This document shows positions 1 through 11,700 of a stretch of DNA of 64,000 nt, piece after piece. The DNA is from Tragulus kanchil (taxonomy: Eukaryota; Chordata; Mammalia; Artiodactyla; Tragulidae): positions 176,253,479-176,317,478 of the forward strand of contig JAIOJX010000032.1 of NCBI GenBank assembly GCA_022376925.1. Direction: 5' to 3'. Each line of letters opens with the position of its first letter. The stretch's first letter is position 1. A program made the translations under genes and the position numbers. The notes beneath the pieces were generated by a model. It saw only the letters and a list, made by a program, of their open reading frames with translations. It ran no database searches and had not been told where the DNA came from.

Positions 1-807
1 CCAGTCTGGGACAAAGCAAAGCAAATGTCTGGATTTCGCAGTCCTGAAGTCCATACTATTATCTACCCCACAGATGTTTGGAGTGAAGCTTGTTCTCTGT
101 AGACCATTGTTTTCCACAAATATTTGACTGTTTGTTGATTATCCCATTTTACTAATCATTAAGAACTTTTAAAGCTTCCCTAGCCAAGCAACAGAAGTGG
201 AATAATTCAGGCAAAAGCAAAGAAAAGGACTCTTTAGTTAGTGAGGGCAGCCTCATCCCAGATATATGGGGTTTCCTTTTAGATTTCGGAAGTACTGCCA
301 ATCTGTCAGGAGCTGCCCTGGCATCTTTGAGCAGCTGTAGAAAAAAGTTCAGGTTCGTTAGGTCAGGAGCTGAGCCAAGTTTTGTCCATGTCAGCTTTGA
401 CACCTGACAATTTAAGTCTACTGTTTTGCACCTAAGTTAGGACCCAAACAAAGTGGCCCCCCTGTCCACACACTTCCTCCAGTCTTGATCTCAGCTGTCA
501 TTTTCTATTTCCTAAGCATAATTCCACCTAAAATAATGTCAAATGTGTTTGCTCAGAATTCAATTGCTTTTCCACATTCTCTCTATCATTGTTAGCAACA
601 CTGCCCACACCCTGCCACTTAACAAGTAAGCTCTGAGAATCTTTGTTGACAAGTGTCTTGCCCTGTACTCTGGATTCTGCATTCTCAGTGTCTCGTGATT
701 TTAGCTTCTGTTCTCCAAACTCTGAAGCTGTTCCCTTCACATCTTCAGTCTCTGGCTGGACTCCCACAGGGTCCTCCTCACTGGAATGACTGCCTCCTCT
801 CTCATAT
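1..807. other. Unassigned single-copy stretch
   Basis: No repeat family, RNA gene or convincing exon is recognised. A 101-codon open frame on the minus strand (528-833) encodes a hydrophilic, Glu/Ser/Gln-rich peptide with no motif I know. It could be chance or a decayed exon. The right edge runs into duplication D1. Confidence 0.4.
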
Positions 808-1017
808 CCCTCCAATCCAACTCTCACAGCCATACATGACTACTGGAAAAAAACATAGCTTTGACTAGACAGACCTTTGTCAGCAAAACAAGTCTGCTTT
901 TTAAAAAAAAATACGCTGTCTAGGTTTGTCATAGTTTTCTTCTAAGGAACAACTGCCTTTTAATTTCATGGCTGTAATCACTTTACACAGTGATTTTGGA
1001 GTCTATATGTTTCAATG

Positions 1018-1455
1018 GTCATGTATGGATGTGAGAGTTGGACCATAAAGAAGGCTGAGTGTCAAAGAATCGATGCCTTCAAACTGTAGTGTTGGAGAAG
1101 GCTCTTGAGAGTCTCGGATGACAAGGAGATCAAACCAGTGAATGCTAAAGAAAATTAATCCTGAATATTCATTGAAAGGACTGATGCTGAAGCTGAAGAT
1201 CCAATACTTTGGCTACCTGATGTGAAGAGACACCTCATTGGAAAAGACCCTGATGCTGGAAAAAACAGAAGGCAGAAGGAGAAGGGGATGACAGAGGTTG
1301 AGATGGTTATATGGCATAAATGACTCAATGGACTGAGTTTGAGCAAACTCTGGGAGAGTGTGAAAAACAGGAAAGCCTGGTGCTGCATTCCATGGAGTTG
1401 CAAAGAGTCAGACATTGCAGAGTAATTGAGTTGAACTAAACTGAACTGAACTGAA
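1018..1455 (+). mobile_element. Bov-B LINE, 3' end
   Basis: This is the 3' end of the ruminant RTE-type LINE Bov-B. It runs from the GTCATGTATGGATGTGAGAG segment through the stretch encoding the end of the reverse-transcriptase ORF to the terminal repeated ACTGA motif (CTGAACTGAACTGAA). It is 5'-truncated with frame-breaking changes, so inactive. Confidence 0.85.
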
Positions 1456-1736
1456 AGTAATCTAAGTACGTAGTTTAATGGATCAAATAGTATATGATAC
1501 CCAACCCCACTTCTGTCCATTTCCAAATATAGCTGTTTAGAGTCATCTACTTGCATCTCATCTACATATTTATTTCTTCATATACTTTAAAATAGTATTC
1601 TCATAATGCTCTTTTAAATTTCCCCTATTAAGTATTATTCACTGACTTCCTTCTATGGAAAATGTAATGTTGGAGGTTTGGTAATATTTCTGTAGTGACT
1701 GGTAACCTCCAGGAGCATGTTGAGTTATGAGTTCAA

Positions 1737-1878
1737 TTGTGCTATGTTGTGCTCAGTTTCTAAGTCATGTCTGACTCTTTTGTGACCCCATGGACTGTAG
1801 CCCACCAGTATCTTCTGTCAGTGAGATTCTACTCTGGAGCATTTGTCTTTCCTCCAGGCCCAGGGATTAAACCCACAT
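1737..1878 (-). mobile_element. Bov-tA-type SINE, damaged copy
   Basis: Inverted tRNA-derived ruminant SINE recognised by CATGTCTGACTCTTTTGTGA and CCCATGGACTGTAGCCCACC. Compared with 2822-3050 it has several internal deletions and stops early at the end of D1 copy A, a junction effect rather than natural truncation. Confidence 0.75.
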
Positions 1879-2102
1879 TTTTTTACCCCATGTCTCAATC
1901 CAACTCCCTTTCACAGCCAATAACATGACTACTGGAAAAAACATAGCTTTGACTAGACAGACCTTTGTCAGCAAAACAAGTCTGCTTTTAAAAAAATACG
2001 CTGTCTAGGTTTGTCATAGTTTTCTTCTAAGGAACAACTGCCTTTTAATTTCATGGCTGTAATCACTTTACACAGTGATTTTGGAGTCTATATGTTTCAA
2101 TG

Positions 2103-2540
2103 GTCATGTATGGATGTGAGAGTTGGACCATAAAGAAGGCTGAGTGTCAAAGAATCGATGCCTTCAAACTGTAGTGTTGGAGAAGGCTCTTGAGAGTCTC
2201 GGATGACAAGGAGATCAAACCAGTGAATGCTAAAGAAAATTAATCCTGAATATTCATTGAAAGGACTGATGCTGAAGCTGAAGATCCAATACTTTGGCTA
2301 CCTGATGTGAAGAGACACCTCATTGGAAAAGACCCTGATGCTGGAAAAAACAGAAGGCAGAAGGAGAAGGGGATGACAGAGGTTGAGATGGTTATATGGC
2401 ATAAATGACTCAATGGACTGAGTTTGAGCAAACTCTGGGAGAGTGTGAAAAACAGGAAAGCCTGGTGCTGCATTCCATGGAGTTGCAAAGAGTCAGACAT
2501 TGCAGAGTAATTGAGTTGAACTAAACTGAACTGAACTGAA
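2103..2540 (+). mobile_element. Bov-B LINE 3' end, second copy
   Basis: Copy of the element at 1018-1455, present again through D1 at a constant offset of 1,085. It should not be counted as an independent insertion. Confidence 0.85.
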
Positions 2541-2821
2541 AGTAATCTAAGTACGTAGTTTAATGGATCAAATAGTATATGATACCCAACCCCACTTCTG
2601 TCCATTTCCAAATATAGCTGTTTAGAGTCATCTACTTGCATCTCATCTACATATTTATTTCTTCATATACTTTAAAATAGTATTCTCATAATGCTCTTTT
2701 AAATTTCCCCTATTAAGTATTATTCACTGACTTCCTTCTATGGAAAATGTAATGTTGGAGGTTTGGTAATATTTCTGTAGTGACTGGTAACCTCCAGGAG
2801 CATATTGAGTTATGAGTTCAA

Positions 2822-3050
2822 TTGTGCTATGTTGTGCTCAGTTTCTAAGTCATGTCTGACTCTTTTGTGACCCCATGGACTGTAGCCCACCAGTATCTTC
2901 TGTCAGTGAGATTCTCCAGGCAAGAATGCTGGAGCATTTGTCTTTTCCTCCTCCAAGGAATCTTCCAGGCCCAGGGATTAAACCCACATCTTCTGCATCT
3001 CCTTCATTGGTAAGTAGATTCTTTACCACCGAGTCACCTGGGAAGCCCAT
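2822..3050 (-). mobile_element. Bov-tA-type SINE
   Basis: Full-length inverted SINE. Read on the minus strand it begins GGGCTTCCCAGGTGACTCGG and contains the tRNA-like part followed by the Bov-B-derived tail ending near the AGTCAGACATGACTTAG segment. Short open frames on both strands here are SINE-derived and not coding. Confidence 0.88.
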
Positions 3051-3749
3051 GTGTTCAATAAGGCATCCAAAAGACAGACCGGCTCTGCTGGGCAGAGGCT
3101 CACAAAGTGTCCCAGGCCACTGGTGGGTTCCCCATTCCAACTAGCTAGGGTCCAGCTCTATTGGAAGATGGAGAAAAGACATCACCAGAGGAGTTATGAC
3201 AGATAAAGGGTTCTTCCTTCTGACAGCAGGCACAACACAAACCTGAAGAGGAAAGAAATGGAAAAGCCATCCTTGGGATATGTTTAAGCTCCTCTATGTC
3301 CACCCTGCATTATTTCTTTCTCCATCTTCTTGGTAAGTCAATCAACACAGTCTTCTCAGTCTACAAAAGGGAAACAGCTAATGTGCTAGATACAGTATAA
3401 AGTTTGGCTGGTGGCCAAGACCGTGACCCCTCCAGATGGTCATGATAAAGAGCTCCCTCTATTATTTTGTATTTCCATCTCCTCAGTTGACTTTGTCTTC
3501 ACAACAAAGCAGCAAAATATTCACTATATGTGTTTGAGGACTCTTTTTAAGAGACCAATGGTGCTGCTGACAGATCTGTTTTCCTGAATTCCCCTAATTT
3601 TGTTCCCAACTTTCCCGTGCATTATTGAAACAAAGCAGAAATATCCATTGAGCACTGGGCACTGAAGTCCAAGATACCCAAGAAGATAGGAAGACATTAG
3701 AGGCAGAAAGAAGGAGGAGAGAAAGTTAAAAGACTGTCTGCAGAATGTT
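3051..3749. other. Unassigned sequence (repeated at 4175-4873)
   Basis: No repeat family or exon recognised. The part from about 3413 onward recurs at 4537 and 5615 through D2 and D3. Open frames of 90-101 codons near 4648-4953 and 5726-6031 are the same sequence counted again. Confidence 0.4.
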
Positions 3750-3945
3750 AGTCATCTACTTGCATCTCATCTACATATTTATTTCTTCATATACTTTAAA
3801 ATAGTATTCTCATAATGCTCTTTTAAATTTCCCCTATTAAGTATTATTCACTGACTTCCTTCTATGGAAAATGTAATGTTGGAGGTTTGGTAATATTTCT
3901 GTAGTGACTGGTAACCTCCAGGAGCATGTTGAGTTATGAGTTCAA

Positions 3946-4174
3946 TTGTGCTATGTTGTGCTCAGTTTCTAAGTCATGTCTGACTCTTTTGTGACCCCAT
4001 GGACTGTAGCCCACCAGTATCTTCTGTCAGTGAGATTCTCCAGGCAAGAATGCTGGAGCATTTGTCTTTTCCTCCTCCAAGGAATCTTCCAGGCCCAGGG
4101 ATTAAACCCACATCTTCTGCATCTCCTTCATTGGTAAGTAGATTCTTTACCACCGAGTCACCTGGGAAGCCCAT
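3946..4174 (-). mobile_element. Bov-tA-type SINE, further copy
   Basis: Third appearance of the SINE at 2822-3050, created by D2 (offset 1,124). Confidence 0.88.
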
Positions 4175-4536
4175 GTGTTCAATAAGGCATCCAAAAGACA
4201 GACCGGCTCTGCTGGGCAGAGGCTCACAAAGTGTCCCAGGCCACTGGTGGGTTCCCCATTCCAACTAGCTAGGGTCCAGCTCTATTGGAAGATGGAGAAA
4301 AGACATCACCAGAGGAGTTATGACAGATAAAGGGTTCTTCCTTCTGACAGCAGGCACAACACAAACCTGAAGAGGAAAGAAATGGAAAAGCCATCCTTGG
4401 GATATGTTTAAGCTCCTCTATGTCCACCCTGCATTATTTCTTTCTCCATCTTCTTGGTAAGTCAATCAACACAGTCTTCTCAGTCTACAAAAGGGAAACA
4501 GCTAATGTGCTAGATACAGTATAAAGTTTGGCTGGT

Positions 4537-6654
4537 GGCCAAGACCGTGACCCCTCCAGATGGTCATGATAAAGAGCTCCCTCTATTATTTTGTATTTCC
4601 ATCTCCTCAGTTGACTTTGTCTTCACAACAAAGCAGCAAAATATTCACTATATGTGTTTGAGGACTCTTTTTAAGAGACCAATGGTGCTGCTGACAGATC
4701 TGTTTTCCTGAATTCCCCTAATTTTGTTCCCAACTTTCCCGTGCATTATTGAAACAAAGCAGAAATATCCATTGAGCACTGGGCACTGAAGTCCAAGATA
4801 CCCAAGAAGATAGGAAGACATTAGAGGCAGAAAGAAGGAGGGAGAGAAAGTTAGAGAAGAGACTGTCTGCAGTTGACAAATCCATTTTCCGTACTCTGTT
4901 GCATATGTATAATCCACTTGTGAAGTGAGCAAAGCAAGTATAATAGCCCCCAAGGTGCAGGTGAAGAAAGTCTAAGGAACTCTGAAGAAGATGTCTTGGA
5001 ATAGTGGGAGTTGCAGCAACTTAGAAGATTTCCCTCAGTTTCACATGGATACTGAAACTTCAGCTTACCTACATCCTGTCCTTCTGTTCTGGTCACTTCA
5101 AGGAGATACCCATCTTCCATGGGGTCATGTCCATCTCCATGTTCTGATACAGTCTTCCCTGTCCTCAGACATCTTAAGATCTCAGTTATTCCTTATCTCT
5201 CTCCAGTACATTTTGCTAAATTCTTGACAGCCATACTCAATAATTCAATCATGATCTTCTAATTTTTAGAGAGCAAAAAGATTGTTGCCATCAACTCCCT
5301 TTTAATCAATGCCTCTCATACCTGCTTTTCACAGATGTCTTATGAACAGAGACTCCCCCTGCAAGCCCCAAGAATCACATTTCCTTTATAACTCTTCACC
5401 TGCGACTCACATCTGTCCTTCAAGAGACTCTCGCTCAGGTCATGGGGTGTTCAGTCCTCTTTATGGTTTTGTCACCCTTCCAGGATGCGTGATTTCCAGT
5501 TTCCCCTTCCTAGGTGAGTTTCCTCACCTCTGCCACTACTGTCACTGAATGTTGGAGTTCTTTTCTCTGGAACTCATTTTTCGGTGTCACCTGTGTTCCA
5601 TTCACTTTTGTAGGGGCCAAGACCGTGACCCCTCCAGATGGTCATGATAAAGAGCTCCCTCTATTATTTTGTATTTCCATCTCCTCAGTTGACTTTGTCT
5701 TCACAACAAAGCAGCAAAATATTCACTATATGTGTTTGAGGACTCTTTTTAAGAGACCAATGGTGCTGCTGACAGATCTGTTTTCCTGAATTCCCCTAAT
5801 TTTGTTCCCAACTTTCCCGTGCATTATTGAAACAAAGCAGAAATATCCATTGAGCACTGGGCACTGAAGTCCAAGATACCCAAGAAGATAGGAAGACATT
5901 AGAGGCAGAAAGAAGGAGGGAGAGAAAGTTAGAGAAGAGACTGTCTGCAGTTGACAAATCCATTTTCCGTACTCTGTTGCATATGTATAATCCACTTGTG
6001 AAGTGAGCAAAGCAAGTATAATAGCCCCCAAGGTGCAGGTGAAGAAAGTCTAAGGAACTCTGAAGAAGATGTCTTGGAATAGTGGGAGTTGCAGCAACTT
6101 AGAAGATTTCCCTCAGTTTCACATGGATACTGAAACTTCAGCTTACCTACATCCTGTCCTTCTGTTCTGGTCACTTCAAGGAGATACCCATCTTCCATGG
6201 GGGTCATGTCCATCTCCATGTTCTGATACAGTCTTCCCTGTCCTCAGACATCTTAAGATCTCAGTTATTCCTTATCTCTCTCCAGTACATTTTGCTAAAT
6301 TCTTGACAGCCATACTCAATAATTCAATCATGATCTTCTAATTTTTAGAGAGCAAAAAGATTGTTGCCATCAACTCCCTTTTAATCAATGCCTCTCATAC
6401 CTGCTTTTCACAGATGTCTTATGAACAGAGACTCCCCCTGCAAGCCCCAAGAATCACATTTCCTTTATAACTCTTCACCTGCGACTCACATCTGTCCTTC
6501 AAGAGACTCTCGCTCAGGTCATGGGGTGTTCAGTCCTCTTTATGGTTTTTGTCACCCTTCCAGGATGCGTGATTTCCAGTTTCCCCCTTCCTAGGTGAGT
6601 TTCCTCACCTCTGCCACTACTGTCACTGAATGTTGGAGTTCTTTTCTCTGGAAC
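4537..6654 (+). repeat. D3: direct duplication, offset 1,078
   Basis: Copy A is 4537-5573 and copy B 5615-6654. About 40 unmatched bases (5574-5614) lie between them. Copy B has extra C or T bases in homopolymers (for example near 6201, 6546 and 6586), enough to change the open frames, which argues against coding function. Confidence 0.92.
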
Positions 6655-6884
6655 CTCGTATGTTTGTTCTGTACTTCCCAGCTAGACCAAATAAATTCAA
6701 ATGATTCCAGAAGTCATTTCTAGACTGGTGACTCCCAACCTGACAGATGAAAATAAGTTTCTTCCTCTGAGTTGTAAGCCCATATATCTAGCTACCTATT
6801 TATTACCTCCACTCTGAATGCTGAAAGTCCTATTAAACTCAAAATGTTTGAGACCAAATTATTGATCTTTGCTGTGTCCTATTT
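4874..6884. other. Unassigned sequence spanning D3
   Basis: Apart from the duplication I see no recognised transposon, RNA gene or exon. The open frames (up to 101 codons) have no recognisable domain and are disrupted between copies by single-base indels. Confidence 0.35.
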
Positions 6885-6885
6885 T

Positions 6886-7114
6886 GATAAGTGGTGCTAA
6901 ATTACTCAGTTATGTCTGGCTCTTTGCAACGCTATGGACTATAGACCACCAGGTTACTCTGACCATGGGATTCTCCAGGCAAGAATACTGTAGTGGATTG
7001 CCATGCCCACCTCCTCCAGGGGATCTTCTCAATCCAGGGATTTAAGCTGCATCCTGTATATCTCCTGAATTGGTAGGTGCATTCTTTACCACCATTGCCA
7101 CCTGGGAAGCCCCT
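6886..7114 (-). mobile_element. Bov-tA-type SINE
   Basis: Inverted, fairly diverged ruminant SINE. It has the tail segment (CTCAGTTATGTCTGGCTCTT), the central ATTCTCCAGGCAAGAATACT motif, and ends at CCACCTGGGAAGCCCC, the complement of the tRNA-like start. Confidence 0.87.
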
Positions 7115-7990
7115 TAATAAAAGGCATCACCTTTAATAAGTAATGTGGCTTAACTCTTTAGGAATCAATAAACCCTCTTGTAGAGACTGATCCTCCTAGT
7201 CGAGCCATGGCTGACACATGGTAATTTTGTGCTCAGCAGGTCTTTCTACTCTTTTCACTTCAATTAAGACCAACCACCACCATGCTGATTCATGATGGTG
7301 TCATCTCTCATCCAGACACTTTAATGATCTTTGATTCTAGACCCAGTCCATTCCCCTCTTCAAACCATCTCAGAAGCTTCTATAATCTTACCAAAAAAAT
7401 AATGGATTTGTTTCTCACAAATTAAAACCTCCAAGTAAATTCCCACACTTCTAAGGATAGTGACTAAAGTCTACCAAATGGACCCAGGCCAGGTGCAGTC
7501 TAGAGTAGATTATCTTCCTATACCTTTTCATAGCATTCCTGGCCTCATTGGTTGATTCTGTTACACATGCTATTTGTTCCTGTTGCCCTTGCTGTGAAAT
7601 AAACCACACCTAGAGGAGCCAGCAGCAACCATCTTATTAAACCAGAAATTCTATGAAGGGGATATTCAGGAAAAGCTCAGTGAAGACGTCTGAGACCACA
7701 GGTTGGGGCTCAGATGACTGGAGGGTCCCCTCCATGATGATATCTTCATCATGACCTGGGGTCTGGGCCAGGGTGGCAGTAGTCGTGTGGTCTTGCATGG
7801 TCTAATTTTGGGAGTCACAAAGCATTGCTTCTGTCAATTCTCTTCCTCTAAGTACTCACAAATGCCCACGCATTTTCAAAGTACATAAGCCCCATCCTTT
7901 GATGAAAGGAGCTCAGATGCTTTGGGACCACATTTGAAAGCTATTGCACTCCTCTCTTCTGTTCCCCAATGGCACCATCAATGCTCCCTC
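7115..7990. other. Unassigned sequence (repeated at 8302-9176)
   Basis: No clear repeat or exon. Open frames of 60-78 codons are without recognisable domains. Confidence 0.35.
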
Positions 7991-8210
7991 CATATTTGTG
8001 ATAGGCTTGGGCTAAACCTTCCCCATCACCAGATTCCTCCTCCCCATTTGAAGGAGTCTGCTTCTTTCTTTGCTTTCTCCAGAAATCCCTCCCTAAGACT
8101 CCAAGCCTGATATCATCTCCACACCTGCCTCTCCCACCATGCCCTGCTCTGCAGCAATCAACACCACTGTCCTCCTAGCCTCGACCATGGGTTTCCAAAA
8201 TCTCCTGAAT

Positions 8211-8301
8211 CTTCTCAATCCAGGGATTTAAGCTGCATCCTGTATATCTCCTGAATTGGTAGGTGCATTCTTTACCACCATTGCCACCTGGGAAGCCCCT
8301 T
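8211..8301 (-). mobile_element. Bov-tA SINE fragment at D4 junction
   Basis: Partial copy of the SINE at 6886-7114. Its abrupt start inside the element marks the D4 breakpoint, not retrotransposition. Confidence 0.85.
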
Positions 8302-9176
8302 AATAAAAGGCATCACCTTTAATAAGTAATGTGGCTTAACTCTTTAGGAATCAATAAACCCTCTTGTAGAGACTGATCCTCCTAGTCGAGCCATGGCTGA
8401 CACATGGTAATTTTGTGCTCAGCAGGTCTTTCTACTCTTTTCACTTCAATTAAGACCAACCACCACCATGCTGATTCATGATGGTGTCATCTCTCATCCA
8501 GACACTTTAATGATCTTTGATTCTAGACCCAGTCCATTCCCCTCTTCAAACCATCTCAGAAGCTTCTATAATCTTACCAAAAAAATAATGGATTTGTTTC
8601 TCACAAATTAAAACCTCCAAGTAAATTCCCACACTTCTAAGGATAGTGACTAAAGTCTACCAAATGGACCCAGGCCAGGTGCAGTCTAGAGTAGATTATC
8701 TTCCTATACCTTTTCATAGCATTCCTGGCCTCATTGGTTGATTCTGTTACACATGCTATTTGTTCCTGTTGCCCTTGCTGTGAAATAAACCACACCTAGA
8801 GGAGCCAGCAGCAACCATCTTATTAAACCAGAAATTCTATGAAGGGGATATTCAGGAAAAGCTCAGTGAAGACGTCTGAGACCACAGGTTGGGGCTCAGA
8901 TGACTGGAGGGTCCCCTCCCATGATGATATCTTCATCATGACCTGGGGTCTGGGCCAGGGTGGCAGTAGTCGTGTGGTCTTGCATGGTCTAATTTTGGGA
9001 GTCACAAAGCATTGCTTCTGTCAATTCTCTTCCTCTAAGTACTCACAAATGCCCACGCATTTTCAAAGTACATAAGCCCCATCCTTTGATGAAAGGAGCT
9101 CAGATGCTTTGGGACCACATTTGAAAGCTATTGCACTCCTCTCTTCTGTTCCCCAATGGCACCATCAATGCTCCCT

Positions 9177-9430
9177 CCATATTTGTGATAGGCTTGGGCT
9201 AAACCTTCCCCATCACCAGATTCCTCCTCCCCATTTGAAGGAGTCTGCTTCTTTCTTTGCTTTCTCCAGAAATCCCTCCCTAAGACTCCAAGCCTGATAT
9301 CATCTCCACACCTGCCTCTCCCACCATGCCCTGCTCTGCAGCAATCAACACCACTGTCCTCCTAGCCTCAAGTTATTGATCAACATCCCCACTAGATAAT
9401 GAGCTCTCCAAAGTAAAAGCCCTTAAGGAG
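9177..9430 (+). mobile_element. Possible L2-type LINE fragment
   Basis: The segment ending ACTAGATAATGAGCTCTCCA resembles the L2 3' region (a 'ctagactgtaagctccatga'-like motif), preceded by a CT-rich stretch with TTTCTCCAGAAATCCCTCCC. The first part also occurs at 7990-8182 through D4. Highly diverged; assignment is tentative. Confidence 0.4.
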
Positions 9431-10614
9431 TGAGTGAGAAAATGAAACAAGGGTGGGAGAAAGCCTGAATTCAGTCTCCCCACAATGTGCACAGAGCTCT
9501 TTACAGGGCATTTTGCTTCCTTTCTGTCAAAGGGAAGAACATTCTGGCTTATGAGGCAGGAAAGCTCTGTCTTTGGAGAACTATTTTGGTAGGTTCTCCA
9601 GGGGAGATACAGGAGAAGAACTTTTGCACTCTATTTTTCTAATCATCCTAAATGAATGAACAAAGCACTTTACAACCTTCCCTGGTGGCCTCTGGCCTCT
9701 GCACATGGCAGAACATGAATGATCCTGGTGTTTGCCTGAGACCATTCAGGTGCAAGCAGGAGGGCACAGGTTGGGAAGCAACAACAAGAAACAGAAGTTG
9801 CAGTTACACCTGGATATTCACCTCTTTTGAGCCCTGGGGGCAGCTGGATACTTTCCAGAAAGGGAACACCTGGGTCCCCCACGGACTGGAGTGTTGCCAC
9901 ACACCTTTGCTTCCTGCTGGGGTATTGGGCATAACCATCAACACTGTGAGATCACGTGATCCTACATCCAAAATGGGGTACAGTAAAGGTGGGCTGGGAA
10001 CTGTGTCTGAATGAGTCATACCACCATCTTGCACCCAAACATTGCATCTTCTCTTGCTTCTAAATAAGATGACTGTCTTCTCTGAGGTCACTGTTGTCAC
10101 ACAGAAGTGGCCCAAACCCCCAACCCAAGTAGATGGGATTGGATGATTTGCTTAGTGAAATAGTCAGACCACAAATGACTCTGAAGCAGGATGTTAGGAA
10201 AAAAAGGATAGTTTTTTTTTACCTAACCTGATTCAGTTATTTACAAGTCCAAAAACACAACATTGGAAAAAGATAGGGAAAAGTCTCAGCTTAAACCTGA
10301 CATAAATAGTATCAATTCCCTAGCAATTCAGTCTTGTTTTGTCTGTTTTTTATTTTCCTTTCTTGGCATTTTCTTTAAGTGTCCTATAGGAAACCTAGCC
10401 ATATTATATTCAACCATTTAAATCAATGTCATAATTGTCAATTATGAACGGTAATAATAATGATTCCTTTCATTCCAAACTATTTTATAACCCACTTGGA
10501 GGCATATGACAGGACTAGATATGACTCTCATAAGCTCCACAGGACACAACAAGGAGGCTCTGAGCATAGAAAAGATTTAGTTGTGATCTATTTTGTTAGA
10601 ATGCAACTCAGTCA
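9431..10614. other. Unassigned single-copy stretch
   Basis: Contains a 120-codon plus-strand frame (9652-10014) and overlapping minus-strand frames, none with a recognised domain. A small perfect inverted repeat lies at 10429-10447 (9-base arms, 1-base spacer). Confidence 0.35.
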
Positions 10615-10616
10615 AG

Positions 10617-10845
10617 GACTTCCTTGGTGGCTCAGTGGTTAAGAATCTGCCTGCTATGCTGGAGACACGGGTTTGATCCCTGTTTGGGGAAGGTCCCCTG
10701 GAGCAGGGTATGGCAACCCACTCCAGTATTCTTGCATGGGAGGTGCAAGAACATGAACAGAGGAGACTGGGGGGCTAAAGTCTATGACATTGAAAAGATC
10801 AGACATAACTTAGCAACTAAAATATACAACAATAATAATAACTTC
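10617..10845 (+). mobile_element. Bov-tA-type SINE
   Basis: Plus-strand SINE starting GGACTTCCTTGGTGGCTCAG with the tRNA-like box region (GGTTTGATCCCTG), the CACTCCAGTATTCTTGCATG motif, and an A/T-rich tail (ATACAACAATAATAATA). Not duplicated in the window. Confidence 0.9.
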
Positions 10846-11459
10846 AGACAACTTAATTAAAAACATTATTATGGACTTATAAATCTGAGCTACCTTTTCT
10901 GAAAGAAGGGGTAACCTACAAGTACTTTGAAACTAATTACATGCATTTTATTTTAAAACATAATTTTTTGTTGAGAAGGGCAACAGCAAACATCGTGCAT
11001 CTTGTATTTATATCCTGTTCCTATCCCCTCCTTCCATCCAGGGATATTCAGTTGTACTTTTCTATTGGTAATATGATGACTGTCTCTTTAAATGATAATA
11101 AGAACTTTCTTTCTATTATTTCAATTCGATCTCTATCCTCAGAGAGACTGTGGATTTTGTCCCCAATCACTGCATATTCCATTCCACGTAAGAATCACAG
11201 ATGTTGATAGAAATAGCCATGGGGTGTGCTAAGAACCCATTTCACGTGTCAGAAGAGTTGGGTCTCTGCAAGATGAAATGTCAAAAACAGGCAGAGATTT
11301 GTATGTGAAATGACCTTAAAAAAACCCCAACCTCACCAAAGATGACCTTTTTCCAGCAAGAAACATTAAAATTGCAACCATATTCATGTTTCAGTTTCAA
11401 AAACAATATGCCTCTCTCCTCCACTCTTCTCTGACTTGGCATCCTACATATTTTAGATA
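10846..11459. other. Unassigned single-copy AT-rich stretch
   Basis: No recognised repeat. One 88-codon frame (10941-11207) has no recognisable domain. Confidence 0.35.
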
Positions 11460-11700
11460 AAGATATACCTGGGTCTTATTTCATCTCGGCAGCATGGAGT
11501 TGATTTATTTCTGTCTGAACACACCCGCAGAATAAAGCTTCTCTTTTTAATTCCTCAGGAGGCCCATCGGAGGTCCATTTTATTGCTATTTTAGCTGAAT
11601 GTTTTACTACCGTATCTGCATTTAATATTTCCAGTGTGGCCTCATTTTTGAAATTTTTCTCCCCTAATCCCACCAGGCCGCCTTATTTTAAGTAAAATAT
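11460..11700. promoter_or_regulatory. Possible conserved non-coding element
   Basis: A repeat-free AT-rich block with TTTATTTCTGTCTGAACACA, an AATAAAGC motif, a CCTCAGGAGGCCCATCGG segment and retained CpGs. Its texture (unbroken AT-rich blocks, no repeat signature) resembles deeply conserved vertebrate enhancers. I cannot measure conservation, so this is only a candidate. A 65-codon minus-strand frame (11476-11673) is not convincing. Confidence 0.2.

Larger units (their letters stand above)
808..2999 (+). repeat. D1: direct duplication, offset about 1,085
   Basis: Copy A is about 808-1878 and copy B about 1893-2999, in the same orientation. Both hold the same Bov-B 3' end and the same inverted SINE. 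The last 75 bases of copy A (from about 1830) have lost several short segments relative to copy B, as at a poorly resolved contig edge. The copies also differ in a poly-A length (near 907 and 1987) and in one transition (G at 1719, A at 2804). Probably an uncollapsed assembly overlap rather than a biological duplication. Confidence 0.9.
2626..4873 (+). repeat. D2: direct duplication, offset 1,124
   Basis: Copy A is about 2626-3745 and copy B about 3750-4873. Because copy A overlaps D1 copy B, the segment around 1560-1830 occurs three times (near 1556, 2641 and 3765). The end of copy A (3715-3745) lacks bases found in copy B (4845-4873). Same interpretation as D1. Confidence 0.92.
7025..9370 (+). 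repeat. D4: direct duplication, offset 1,186-1,187
   Basis: Copy A is 7025-8182 and copy B 8211-9370. Copy B starts inside the SINE at 6886-7114, so a 90-base SINE fragment appears alone at 8211-8301. One extra C in copy B (near 8920) is the only difference I noticed. A 28-base unmatched spacer lies at 8183-8210. Confidence 0.92.

Noticed and set aside
2850..4268. Overlapping frames on both strands rich in Pro/Gly
   Set aside because: They are translations of an inverted Bov-tA SINE.
4648..6219. Repeated 96-101-codon frames as paralogous small genes
   Set aside because: Explained by D2/D3. Single-base homopolymer indels shift neighbouring frames between copies, which is inconsistent with selection.
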